In this document: positions 8,219-16,153 of the stretch, in pieces
Layout: every line of letters starts with the position of its first letter
How positions within the stretch are numbered: the first letter of the stretch is position 1
Origin: Algivirga pacifica
GTDB lineage: Bacteria; Bacteroidota; Bacteroidia; Cytophagales; Flammeovirgaceae
Assembly: GCF_039543525.1 (NCBI RefSeq)
Contig: NZ_BAABJX010000045.1
Location: 1 to 64,000 of the forward strand
DNA length: 64,000 nt
Reading direction: 5' to 3'
Made by a program: the position numbers and the translations under genes
Notes under the pieces: generated by a model
Database searches by the model: none
Told to the model about the DNA's origin: nothing
What the model saw: the letters and a program-made list of their open reading frames with translations, nothing else

Positions 8219-8277
8219 AAAAGCCATATTCTTTTATTTCCAATTATTTCAGGATAAAAGTGATCAGTGGCTTTTTT
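8219..8277 (+). terminator. Terminator after the recombinase remnant
   Basis: AAAAGCCA (8219-8226) pairs with TGGCTTTT (8268-8275), with an inner CTTTTAT/ATAAAAG stem, then T residues. It would have ended the intact recombinase transcript. Confidence 0.65.
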
Positions 8278-8282
8278 AAATT

Positions 8283-8289
8283 GTTGTGC
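8283..8289 (+). other. Core-site-like heptamer GTTGTGC at the start of the cassette run
   Basis: GTTGTGC resembles the integron core site GTTRRRY and lies 21 bp before the first cassette-like gene. Its reverse complement GCACAAC appears after that gene at 8748-8754. Confidence 0.35.
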
Positions 8290-8309
8290 TTCATTAAAAT
8301 AATAATCGA

Positions 8310-8726
8310 ATGATTGAAGAAATTTGGAGAAATAGATGGCTTTCATGTATTAATGAATTGACTTCGTTAAGACTCCAAAGAGAATCTTGGCTTGATAAGA
8401 CTAACTCAAATCCACATTGGTCATTTGTAGAGTTCATGTGCTCCTATTTTGATGATTTAGGAATCGACAATAATTATGCGCATCAATTAAATAATGACTT
8501 GATTTCAAACAAAGAATTTGAAATAATAAAACCTTGGCATGAATTACTTGATAAATACAATTCGCCAAAAAATGATGATTATGATGTTGAAAAAATCCTT
8601 GAGGATAAGGAATGGCAACTGATCGTTGAGAAAGGAGTAAAAGTAAAAATTGAGTTGAGCAATTGTTTAAATGAAGCTGAAAATCAAATCTTGAATGAAG
8701 AAATAGACTATAGAAAATACAAGTAG
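8310..8726 (+). CDS. Hypothetical protein, first cassette-like gene
   Basis: A 138-residue, acidic, mostly helical protein without signal peptide or membrane segment and not recognised by me. It contains a WSFVEFMCSYFDDLG stretch and a charged C-terminal half. It lies between GTTGTGC (8283) and GCACAAC (8748), the layout of an integron-type cassette, and its base composition is AT-rich. No partner gene suggests a role. Confidence 0.6.
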   Translation: MIEEIWRNRWLSCINELTSLRLQRESWLDKTNSNPHWSFVEFMCSYFDDLGIDNNYAHQLNNDLISNKEFEIIKPWHELLDKYNSPKNDDYDVEKILEDKEWQLIVEKGVKVKIELSNCLNEAENQILNEEIDYRKYK

Positions 8727-8771
8727 TCAATTGTAATAAAAACAAAAGCACAACATTCAGTATCGAATTAT

Positions 8772-9164
8772 ATGAGTTGGCTTAATGAAATAAGGAATTT
8801 TCTAGAAGACTATTCAGGAGTGTATCCGGAAAATCCAGACATAGATATATGGAAAGATATGGGAATAGTTGGAGATGACTTTCATGAAATGATGGGTAAA
8901 TACTCCAAGCAATATGATGTGGATTTAAGTAACTACCTGTGGTATTTTCATACTAACGAAGAGGGGCAGAATATTGGAGGATTGTTCTTCACTCCACCTA
9001 ACGAAAGAGTTCAAAGAATCCCGGTAACGCCTCAACTATTAGCCAAATTCATTGAAACTAAAAAATGGGAAATTGATTATCCCGATCATAAGCTTCCAAA
9101 AACACGGATTGACTTGATCATTAACCTGTCCCTATTTGTGATTATAATTTGGATATTAAAATAA
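8772..9164 (+). CDS. DUF1493-like protein with C-terminal membrane segment
   Basis: A 130-residue protein whose N-terminal half (DIDIWKDMGIVGDDFHEMM, then KYSKQYDVDLSNYLWYF) resembles DUF1493, a small acyl-carrier-like fold found scattered in accessory DNA. The last about 18 residues form one hydrophobic helix, suggesting tail-anchoring in the inner membrane. Function is unknown. The downstream hairpin at 9172-9239 begins within 10 bp of its stop codon, as in cassettes. Confidence 0.65.
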   Translation: MSWLNEIRNFLEDYSGVYPENPDIDIWKDMGIVGDDFHEMMGKYSKQYDVDLSNYLWYFHTNEEGQNIGGLFFTPPNERVQRIPVTPQLLAKFIETKKWEIDYPDHKLPKTRIDLIINLSLFVIIIWILK

Positions 9165-9171
9165 AAACTGC

Positions 9172-9239
9172 ACACAACAATGGCAAAAAATCATAACCAC
9201 CCTGGGGGATGACTATGATTTTTATCCTAATCGTTGTAG
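9172..9239 (+). repeat. attC-like imperfect hairpin 1
   Basis: ACACAAC at 9172-9178 and GTTGTAG at 9233-9239 act as outer boxes. They enclose AAAAATCATA (to 9195) pairing with TATGATTTTT (from 9214) and further imperfect pairing. The total of 68 bp lies within the size range of integron attC sites. The boxes deviate from RYYYAAC/GTTRRRY at one or two positions. Confidence 0.5.
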
Positions 9240-9250
9240 TCAATGTAAAG

Positions 9251-9679
9251 ATGACACGGATAATTGACATAATACTTGCGATCATTGTAATCGGTGGACT
9301 ATCATTAACCTTGCTTGTCGAGATAGCCAACCTAATTGGCTTTGGGACACAAGAATATTATTTACAGCACCCTGATTATCCAGAAGGATCAGAATTCAAA
9401 AAAGACCTCAAAAGCGGCTTTGCACAGTTGATATTTTGGACAATAATAACGGCAGGACTACTGACATTGAGCATTTATTCAAGAATTAAAAAGAAGAAAG
9501 GATTACTCAATCGGACAGCTTTAGCGACATTCATATTTGCGACTTACCTTCCCATACTGACAATATTGAACGGTCTGACAATAAGAGGGCTGATTATGGG
9601 AACTGTGACACTTGGACTCGCTGGACTAACACTGATAAAAATGATAAAAGAAAAAAGCATCGGCAAAAACACTATGTAA
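9251..9679 (+). CDS. Hypothetical three- to four-helix membrane protein
   Basis: A 142-residue integral membrane protein. Hydrophobic segments lie near residues 5-28, 55-75, 88-108 and 112-130, with a short soluble loop EYYLQHPDYPEGSEFKKD after the first. I chose ATG 9251 because the upstream in-frame ATG at 9209 lies inside the attC-like hairpin. The stop codon is embedded in the next hairpin (9664-9716). I do not recognise the family. Confidence 0.6.
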   Translation: MTRIIDIILAIIVIGGLSLTLLVEIANLIGFGTQEYYLQHPDYPEGSEFKKDLKSGFAQLIFWTIITAGLLTLSIYSRIKKKKGLLNRTALATFIFATYLPILTILNGLTIRGLIMGTVTLGLAGLTLIKMIKEKSIGKNTM

Positions 9680-9716
9680 AAATGCATTAAAACGCATTTT
9701 ACACTAAACGTTATGC
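9664..9716 (+). repeat. attC-like imperfect hairpin 2
   Basis: CAAAAAC at 9664-9670 and GTTATGC at 9710-9716 bound a stem in which CACTATGTAAAAATGC pairs with GCATTTTACACTAAACG. It overlaps the stop codon of the preceding gene, and the next gene starts 7 bp after it, as in integron cassettes. Confidence 0.5.
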
Positions 9717-9722
9717 TTAAAA

Positions 9723-9971
9723 ATGATGAATACTAAAGCAATAATTGTTGGTAAATTTGATCTCGGATACATAGTAAAGCTCCCAAATCGAATAATAGCC
9801 CAACTGAGAGTTAACCACATGAAAGGAGAAGAGTTGGTATGCCATCTTGCTTCTGAAGAGGTTAAATTGTTTGATAAGGAAATAGAAGTTGATATAATCT
9901 ATCAAGATGAAGAGCAAGTATATGTAAGTCAGTTATTTGATTTAGAGAGAGTTAAAAGGAAGGATCAATAG
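9723..9971 (+). CDS. Hypothetical small protein, possible OB-like fold
   Basis: An 82-residue protein rich in alternating hydrophobic residues (AIIVGKFDLGYIVKL, EIEVDIIYQDEEQVYV), suggesting a small beta-barrel. The spacing is reminiscent of S1/IF1-type OB folds, but no RNA-binding signature is clear. It lies 23 bp before the RhuM-Fic gene, within the same cassette-like unit, and may be transcribed with it. An alternative start is the adjacent ATG at 9726. Confidence 0.5.
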   Translation: MMNTKAIIVGKFDLGYIVKLPNRIIAQLRVNHMKGEELVCHLASEEVKLFDKEIEVDIIYQDEEQVYVSQLFDLERVKRKDQ

Positions 9972-9994
9972 TTAAAGCTTAGAGAAAGTAATTC

Positions 9995-10996
9995 ATGAAT
10001 GAATCATCAGAGATAATCATTTTTACCCCTTCTTCTGGAGAGATTGAATTTAAAGTAGTTCTTGATCAAGAAGAAGACACAGTGTGGGTTTCTGAGCAAC
10101 AAATGATAGACCTTTTTGGAAAAGCAAGAAGAACTATCGGTGAGCATATCAAAAACATCTATAAAGAAGGTGAATTAGATCGGGAATCAACTTGGCGGGA
10201 ATTCCGCCAAGTTCGTCAGGAAGGAAATCGACAGGTGTCACGGGCAGTATCTGTCTATAATCTTGATATGGTTATCTCTGTAGGCTTTAGAGTCAAATCA
10301 AAAGTCGGGATAGAATTTAGACGATGGGCGCTTCAAAAATTGAAAGAATACCTAATCAAGGGTTATTCCTTGAACGAACAATTGCTAAATCAACAAAGGG
10401 ATCGAATGCATAGATTAGAGTTTGAGATAGCTCAACTCAATCAAAAACTCCTCGACAATCAAAAAGAAATCACCACGGGTTTTCTGGAAATCATCTCTAA
10501 CTATACCAGATCGTTCGAACTACTCAGCAAATACGATAACGAAGAGTTAACGACTTCAGGGCTAAATGAAGAAATTATCTATGTTATCAATTACGAAGAT
10601 GTTAAGGGAGCCATTAAAGCATTGAAGGCAGGCTTGATGGAAAAAGGTGAAGCCAGTGAATTATTTGGTAATGAAAAAGATGACTCTTTCCAGGGAATAT
10701 TAGGGAGTGTATCTTAAACAGTTTTTGGGCAATTAGCCTACCCAAGTATTGAAGAGTAAGCAGCTCAGTTACTTTATTCCGTTATCAAAGGTCATGTGTT
10801 TAGTGATGGGAATAAACGAATAGGTTCCTTTTTGTTCGTGTGGTTTTTGGAATAGAATGACTTTCATCTTAGAACTGATGGTCAAAAGAAAATTACAGAC
10901 AATACGCTGGTAGCATTAGCCTTAGCTGTGGCGCAGAGTTTACCAGAACAGAGAGAGTTAATCATTAAACTAATAATCAACTTAATAAAAGCATAA
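9995..10996 (+). pseudogene. RhuM-Fic protein interrupted by three in-frame stop codons
   Basis: The first 240 residues match the RhuM family (VSEQQMIDLFGKARRTIGEH, later VISVGFRVKSKVGIEFRRWA). After the stop at 10715-10717 the same frame continues as a Fic/Doc domain with core HVFSDGNKRIG (10793-10822) and ends ELIIKLIINLIKA at 10994-10996. Two more stops interrupt it at 10757-10759 and 10853-10855. No frameshift exists over 333 codons, so inactivation was by point mutation only. The intact form would be a RhuM-Fic fusion with probable AMP-transferase or Doc-like toxin activity. The 240-residue N-terminal part could still be made. The 3' end runs into the attC-like hairpin at 10991. Confidence 0.85.
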
Positions 10997-11055
10997 CATG
11001 GGCTATAAAATCAGGCTTGCTTTGCATCGCCCGATTTCTAGCCATATCGTTGACC
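10991..11055 (+). repeat. attC-like imperfect hairpin 3
   Basis: GCATAAC (10991-10997) and GTTGACC (11049-11055) bound a stem in which ATGGGCTATAAAATCAGGC pairs imperfectly with GCCCGATTTCTAGCCAT. GCATAAC contains the stop codon of the RhuM-Fic frame. Confidence 0.55.
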
Positions 11056-11080
11056 ATGAAAAAGCAACTAAGAAATAAAA

Positions 11081-11809
11081 ATGTTTAGACATCAAGGCAA
11101 AAGGAGAACATTAAAACACAACCTGCAGATTGCAATGGTGCTATCATTGGTTGCCGGAATTGTGAATGTGACGGGTTTTTTGGAGTTTAACCGACTCACC
11201 ACCAATGTGACGGGACATTTTGCCTTTTTTATCAATGATGTCTCCAATGTTGAGTATTGGAGGGGGATGGTGTATTTTCTTTATATTTTTTCATTTCTCT
11301 TTGGCTCATTTTCTTCGAGTTTGTTGATTGAGAAATTTAGAGAAAACAAAAAATTAAATGTGTTTGTCATACCCACGATGTTGGAGGTATTTATATTGAT
11401 TTCAATCCCTATAGTCTATAATCTTTATCAAATAAAGTACCCTGATATCATTGTGTGTTCGCTGCTATTTGCCATGGGACTTCAAAACTCCTTTGTGACC
11501 AAGCTATCGGACGCTGTCGTGAGAACGACGCATTTAACGGGTTTATTTACAGATTTAGGAATTGAGCTGTCGCAATTATTTTTCCCAAAAACGCATTCAC
11601 ATCAAGCCAAGCTCAAAGCGACGATCAAGCTACGTATCTACATTGTTTCGTTTTTCTTCCTGGGGGGCTTAATCGGTGGTTTTTTATACTCGAGAATGGA
11701 GCTTAAACTTAATACGCTGATTTTTCCAGCATTGGTTTTGGTCATGAGTTTGTTGTATGATGATTTTAGGTTTAAAATTATCAAAGTAATAAGAAGATAT
11801 AGGCGATGA
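11081..11809 (+). CDS. YoaK/DUF1275 family membrane protein
   Basis: A 242-residue polytopic inner-membrane protein with about six hydrophobic segments and the family hallmark GLQNSFVTKLSDAVVRTTHL, followed by TGLFTDLGIELSQ. DUF1275/YoaK proteins are widespread putative transporters of unknown substrate. It begins 26 bp after the third attC-like hairpin and could be the last cassette, but no further hairpin of that type follows it. Confidence 0.85.
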   Translation: MFRHQGKRRTLKHNLQIAMVLSLVAGIVNVTGFLEFNRLTTNVTGHFAFFINDVSNVEYWRGMVYFLYIFSFLFGSFSSSLLIEKFRENKKLNVFVIPTMLEVFILISIPIVYNLYQIKYPDIIVCSLLFAMGLQNSFVTKLSDAVVRTTHLTGLFTDLGIELSQLFFPKTHSHQAKLKATIKLRIYIVSFFFLGGLIGGFLYSRMELKLNTLIFPALVLVMSLLYDDFRFKIIKVIRRYRR

Positions 11810-11868
11810 CAAAGCTCTTGTAGGTAGAGAGTTATAAGAATTTAAAAATCAATTAATCCATTTAAATC

Positions 11869-12387
11869 ATGGGCCTTAGGGAACTAAAAAAAGAACTTAA
11901 TAAACTCGACAAAAAACAACTTATTGATCTTGTCGCTGATCTGTATAAAAAGAATAAAGGAGCCAAGGAGTATCTTGATTTTTATGTTACCCCTAATGAA
12001 ACGGAACTATTTGAGAAGTATAGGGACAAGGTTTTTGATGCATTTTATCCGAAGCGAGGAGGTCATTATTTGAATCTCAGGGAGGGTAAGAAAGCGATTA
12101 ATGACTTTAAGAAATTGGCACCTTCGGCAGCCTTAGTTGCTGATCTTATGCTGTTTTATGTGGAAACAGGAGTGCAATTTACCTTAGAGTTTGGAGATAT
12201 TGACGAAGCATTTTATTCCAGTATGACGTCTACTTATAGTGCTGCATTGACACTGATGGCCAAGGAAGATTTATTGGAGCAGTTTGCGGATCGGGCTGCA
12301 CAAGTGGTTCAGGATACCCTTGATAAGGGTTGGGGTTTTCATGATACTTTATATAGTATTCATTGGGAGTTTTATCCTGAGCACTAG
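11869..12387 (+). CDS. DUF6155-like cytosolic protein
   Basis: A 172-residue soluble, helical protein starting MGLRELKKELNKLDKKQLI, a pattern I associate with DUF6155 in Bacteroidota. It has no membrane segment or signal peptide. Function is unknown. It lies 59 bp after the YoaK gene and could share its transcript. A palindrome at 12401-12455 follows, between this gene and the convergent GNAT gene. Confidence 0.6.
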   Translation: MGLRELKKELNKLDKKQLIDLVADLYKKNKGAKEYLDFYVTPNETELFEKYRDKVFDAFYPKRGGHYLNLREGKKAINDFKKLAPSAALVADLMLFYVETGVQFTLEFGDIDEAFYSSMTSTYSAALTLMAKEDLLEQFADRAAQVVQDTLDKGWGFHDTLYSIHWEFYPEH

Positions 12388-12400
12388 TGGAGCATTTTTA

Positions 12401-12455
12401 GTGATTAGTGGTTGGTGATTGGTTTTACTGAATATCTATACTAGTCACTAATCAC
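12401..12455. repeat. Inverted repeat between convergent genes
   Basis: GTGATTAGTG (12401-12410) and CACTAATCAC (12446-12455) are perfect complements. It may act as a bidirectional terminator, though no long T run follows. Confidence 0.45.
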
Positions 12456-12507
12456 GTATTTAATAATCGTAACTCCTTCTTCCTTAATCTCTTAGTGACC
12501 CATCCAC

Positions 12508-13044
12508 TTACCAAAGCTCCGGATTATTCAGCGCTGCTACACAATAGGATTTTCCTTGGATGGATGTGATTGTATCTCCTTCCAACGATTGTGCGATCCA
12601 CCCTTCCGGGTAGCTCAATTTTAATGGAGCAGGAATCACTTCTTCCGTGATGTGTTGGTAACCTACCTTGGAGTAGAAATTAATATCACCATAGGTGATC
12701 ACCACCTGTACCCCTTCTTGTTTTAGCACTTCGTGGGCATATTGGATAACACGTTGCCCAACGCCTTGCCCTTGTACCTTAGTAGATACAGCAGCGGGGG
12801 ATAAAATCCAGGCATTTATATCACTTTTTTCAAATCGAATTCTTGAAAAGAAAACACCTCCCACGATGTTTTCTCCTTCCCTTGTAATAAAGACTTTTAG
12901 GTATTCAGAAGGCGTTTGAAGGAGTTGTCGGACGAATGTGCCAATAGTATTCCCTTCTTCTGCTCCCTCAGCATCGGTAAAGGTTTGGGTGAATAGTTGA
13001 ATGATTTCCTGATCGTTTCCGCCTGTATAGATTGAATTTTCCAT
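12508..13044 (-). CDS. GNAT family N-acetyltransferase (YhbS-like)
   Basis: A 178-residue acetyl-CoA-dependent N-acetyltransferase of the COG3153/YhbS type. The acetyl-CoA pyrophosphate loop is VSTKVQGQGVGQRVI at about residues 88-102, followed by the YGDINFYSKVGYQ strand typical of the group. The acceptor substrate is unknown. It is transcribed alone on the minus strand, and its promoter faces that of the TonB receptor gene. Confidence 0.85.
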   Translation of the reverse strand: MENSIYTGGNDQEIIQLFTQTFTDAEGAEEGNTIGTFVRQLLQTPSEYLKVFITREGENIVGGVFFSRIRFEKSDINAWILSPAAVSTKVQGQGVGQRVIQYAHEVLKQEGVQVVITYGDINFYSKVGYQHITEEVIPAPLKLSYPEGWIAQSLEGDTITSIQGKSYCVAALNNPELW

Positions 13045-13117
13045 GATTACTAAATTGATTGAATATTAGTGTGTGAATGTCGAATTGGAGTTTTTTGATG
13101 ATATAGTTTATGCACAG

Positions 13118-13132
13118 GATCTTTCAAAGATC
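13118..13132. promoter_or_regulatory. Palindromic candidate operator upstream of the TonB receptor
   Basis: GATCTTT-C-AAAGATC is a perfect 15-bp palindrome lying 9 bp upstream of the -33 box described at 13142. It could bind a metal-responsive regulator, but it is not a recognised Fur or Zur box. Confidence 0.35.
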
Positions 13133-13141
13133 TTTTATAAA

Positions 13142-13171
13142 TTTGCACCTAATTCCTGTATTATTACCTTG
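13142..13171 (+). promoter_or_regulatory. Bacteroidota-type promoter of the TonB receptor operon
   Basis: TTTG at 13142-13145 and TACCTTG ending at 13171 are separated by about 19 bp, close to the TTTG-N19-TAnnTTTG architecture. The start codon lies 50 bp downstream. Confidence 0.45.
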
Positions 13172-13221
13172 AAGTCATTAACTTCTTAAGAAAGAACGAT
13201 ACTTCTATTACCTAATTTATT

Positions 13222-15606
13222 TTGAACAAACACAGGCGATCCGAACTGAAGTTAACAAACTTATTCCCTTGGTTCCTATTACTTTGTATGTGGAGTATTC
13301 TGGGTACATCACCCTTATGCGCTCAAGAGAATTCCTTGACAATAAAGGTCCTTTCTCAAGGAAAAGGTATCGAAAATGTCAATGTCTACCTGAATCAGAA
13401 ATACTATACCTCAACCAATAAGGAAGGGATATGCTATTTACCTATACAAAAAGCCACGCCTATTCTTCTCTCTCACTTGGGATATGAGACACTTCAGGAT
13501 ACCTTATTACCTTCTCAAGTATACAAAGAGTTTGCATTGTACCCTTCTGAAAAATGGTTGCAAACGGTACAGGTCAATAGTAACCACCACTCCGTACTTC
13601 AGGAAAAGCGTATTCTTAAAAATGAATTAGAGGAGCGTTTACAGCCTACCTTGGCACAATCCTTAGCGTATATTCCTGGCGTCAATGTGATTAGTATGGG
13701 CACCGGAATCAGCAAACCTGTTATTCGGGGAATGTTCAACAATCGGGTGCTCATTATTGAGAATGGTCTTAAGAAAGAAATGCAGCAATGGGGGAGTGAT
13801 CACGGGATGATGGTTGACCCGCAGAGTGTCAATACACTTTCTATTATCAAGGGAGCTGCGGTACTTCAATACAGTGCAGATGGTGTAGGAGGTGTGATTG
13901 ATATCAATACACTGGCATATCCTGAAAAAGAGGGAGTGACTGCTACATTGCAAAATACCTATCGTAGTGTTAATCATGAAATCGCAACTGCAGCAGAACT
14001 GCAATGGAGAAGGCAGCAATGGTTCGGGCAGGTTAATGTGTCAGGAACTTCCTTTAGGGATTATAAAGTGCCGGCCACAACCTTTGAATACAACGAGTAC
14101 ATCTTACCAATTTTTGATCAGCACCTCAAGAATACCGGAGGACAGCGCTACACTGTAAAGGGAGCATTGGGACATCATTCAGAGCAGTTCTCATGGGTTG
14201 TGCATGGAAGTGGTTATCAGGAGAAGTTGGGTATTTTCGCTGGTGCACATGGCGTACCCCGGGAAGAGGATCTTCTGGATGATGGTGACCGAAGAAATAT
14301 AGCATTGCCCTCTCAAGAAAACAGCCATTGGCAGATTGATGCGCACTTTCATTCCCAGTTAAAGGAAGACCTATCTTGGGAGACAGATGCAGGCTGGCAA
14401 AGCAACTTACGTCTGGAAAAGGGACTGCCACATCACAATAATATAGATCTCTCTGGCAAAGACCCTTATCTGGAAAATGGCTTGCAATTGCATACCTATT
14501 CCATGAATTCTCGTCTGGTACAGAAGATGGATTTTTGGGAATGGAAAGGGGGGATTGCGGCAGGGCATCAATACCATCAGCGTAGCGGCTATGAGTTTCT
14601 TATTCCAGATTATCAACAGACGAACGCAGGGGTATATGTATTTACGACTTATACGCCTAGTACTGTATGGAATATTACTGGAGGGGTGCGCTACGATTTT
14701 ACTCAATTGACTTATGAAGCTTTTGAGATGCCCCTGCGCAATGGACAATCGGAAATCGTAGGGTATACACCAAGGGCTTCAGACTATCAAGGGCGTTTTC
14801 ATAATCTCTCATGGGTAGTAAGTACAGAACGACAGTGGGAGCAAGTTCAGGCAAGCTTTTCGGCAGGGAGAATATTCCGTACTCCGGCGATTAATGAGGT
14901 GGGGATTAATGGGATTCATCATGGAACATTCCGTCATGAGTGGGGAAACAAAGACCTTAATCCAGAGCGTGGCTATCAATTGGACTTGGGACTACAGTGG
15001 AAGCAAAGAGGAAGTGAATTATCCATAGCTCCTTTTTTCAACTACTTTGGCAACTATATCTATTTAAAGCCTTCAGGCAGTTTTCTAGCACCAGGTATGG
15101 AAAAGCCGCTTCCCGGTGCCGGACAAGTTTATACGTATACGGAGAGCAGCACTTTACATACAGGGTTTGAAGTCAATGCCCAGCAATCATTAACCAAGAC
15201 CTATAGCCTTGTGGCTACCGCAGAGTATGTATACCATCAGAACCTGAGAACCCGGACGCCCATTCCATTTACACCTCCTTTTTCCACTACGGCAGAAATA
15301 CGCTATAAAAAAGAGTTTCCTGTCCAGTGGATGAAGCACTTGCAGTATCGCATCAGTGGACGATGGACCGCTTCACAGCAGCGGGTGGATCGTAATGAGT
15401 TAATCACCGAAGGATACTTCTTAATAGATGCTCATATGGGAGGTACTTTTATGCTGTACCATTTACCTATAGAAATACAATTCAGCATCAACAATATTTT
15501 CAATACAAATTATCAAAACCACTTGAGTAGGTACCGTATCCTCAATTTACCAGAAGCGGGAAGAAATATGATGCTCACACTAAAGATCGCCTTGAATAAA
15601 GGATAA
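13222..15606 (+). CDS. TonB-dependent outer-membrane receptor, probable metal or siderophore uptake
   Basis: A 794-residue receptor: signal peptide ending in PLCAQEN, a carboxypeptidase-regulatory-like beta domain (about 37-110), a plug with RILKNELEERLQPTLAQSL and RGMFNNRVLI, then a 22-strand barrel ending in the hydrophobic C-terminal strand MLTLKIALNKG. The start is TTG at 13222, because the next in-frame ATG would delete the charged N-region of the signal peptide. Paired histidines (HHNN, GIHHGTFRHEWG) and the following His-rich gene and DUF4625 lipoprotein suggest a divalent metal such as zinc or copper. The substrate is an inference. Gene order suggests one operon from 13222 to 16993. 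Confidence 0.9.
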   Translation: MNKHRRSELKLTNLFPWFLLLCMWSILGTSPLCAQENSLTIKVLSQGKGIENVNVYLNQKYYTSTNKEGICYLPIQKATPILLSHLGYETLQDTLLPSQVYKEFALYPSEKWLQTVQVNSNHHSVLQEKRILKNELEERLQPTLAQSLAYIPGVNVISMGTGISKPVIRGMFNNRVLIIENGLKKEMQQWGSDHGMMVDPQSVNTLSIIKGAAVLQYSADGVGGVIDINTLAYPEKEGVTATLQNTYRSVNHEIATAAELQWRRQQWFGQVNVSGTSFRDYKVPATTFEYNEYILPIFDQHLKNTGGQRYTVKGALGHHSEQFSWVVHGSGYQEKLGIFAGAHGVPREEDLLDDGDRRNIALPSQENSHWQIDAHFHSQLKEDLSWETDAGWQSNLRLEKGLPHHNNIDLSGKDPYLENGLQLHTYSMNSRLVQKMDFWEWKGGIAAGHQYHQRSGYEFLIPDYQQTNAGVYVFTTYTPSTVWNITGGVRYDFTQLTYEAFEMPLRNGQSEIVGYTPRASDYQGRFHNLSWVVSTERQWEQVQASFSAGRIFRTPAINEVGINGIHHGTFRHEWGNKDLNPERGYQLDLGLQWKQRGSELSIAPFFNYFGNYIYLKPSGSFLAPGMEKPLPGAGQVYTYTESSTLHTGFEVNAQQSLTKTYSLVATAEYVYHQNLRTRTPIPFTPPFSTTAEIRYKKEFPVQWMKHLQYRISGRWTASQQRVDRNELITEGYFLIDAHMGGTFMLYHLPIEIQFSINNIFNTNYQNHLSRYRILNLPEAGRNMMLTLKIALNKG

Positions 15607-15617
15607 TCCTCTCATCG

Positions 15618-16001
15618 ATGAAGAAAGCATTCGTCTATATATTTGTGACATTCTATCTGTTCGCTTCTATACGTCCCCTTTTGGTGGTGATGGAAGATTG
15701 GATGGCACATGCTTTCTGGTTGACAGTGCACCAACACCATCATCATGCACAGGGCAATGATCACGTGCTTCAGGAACTCAAGGAAGAGTCTATCCATCAG
15801 CATGAGCATACCACACATTCACATAAAAAGAAAAAAGAAGAAAAAAAGCAGGAGGAAGTACTGATCAATCAGTTGATAGAGTGGTACTCCCATGCTTCTT
15901 TTCGGACAAAAAGAAAATATTTCCCACCAATAAATGGTAGTCCGTTAGAAGGCTATCCTTTCCGAATCACTCCTCCTCCAAAGGGTATTTCATTTATCTA
16001 A
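15618..16001 (+). CDS. Histidine-rich membrane-anchored protein, putative metal binding
   Basis: A 127-residue protein with one N-terminal hydrophobic segment (about 5-25). It then has a histidine cluster (VHQHHHHAQGNDH, later HQHEHTTHSH), a lysine/glutamate-rich linker and a conserved-looking proline-rich C-terminus. The histidines suggest a periplasmic metal chaperone or sensor. It lies 11 bp after the TonB receptor, so it is almost certainly cotranscribed. I do not recognise a named family. Confidence 0.7.
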   Translation: MKKAFVYIFVTFYLFASIRPLLVVMEDWMAHAFWLTVHQHHHHAQGNDHVLQELKEESIHQHEHTTHSHKKKKEEKKQEEVLINQLIEWYSHASFRTKRKYFPPINGSPLEGYPFRITPPPKGISFI

Positions 16002-16153
16002 TGGTCTCAGATAAATACTGTCTCTAAACACCTAATTATACGACAGCATCAATCTGAGATATTATCATATCAATGATTATTTAAAACATTTTGCATTCGC
16101 AAGAAGGGGTCCTTGTTGTGCTCTCTTGTGTATGCCTATAAATTAAAAGACGA

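Noticed and set aside
9209..9250. Upstream start for the membrane protein at 9251
   Set aside because: It lies inside the attC-like hairpin and adds residues coded by the structured element.
10715..10996. Stop-codon reassignment or selenocysteine-like recoding in RhuM-Fic
   Set aside because: TAA and TAG are used as normal stops throughout the window; nonsense mutation is simpler.
8283..11055. Prophage or CRISPR interpretation of the accessory run
   Set aside because: No phage structural genes, no cas genes and no identical short repeats at regular spacing.
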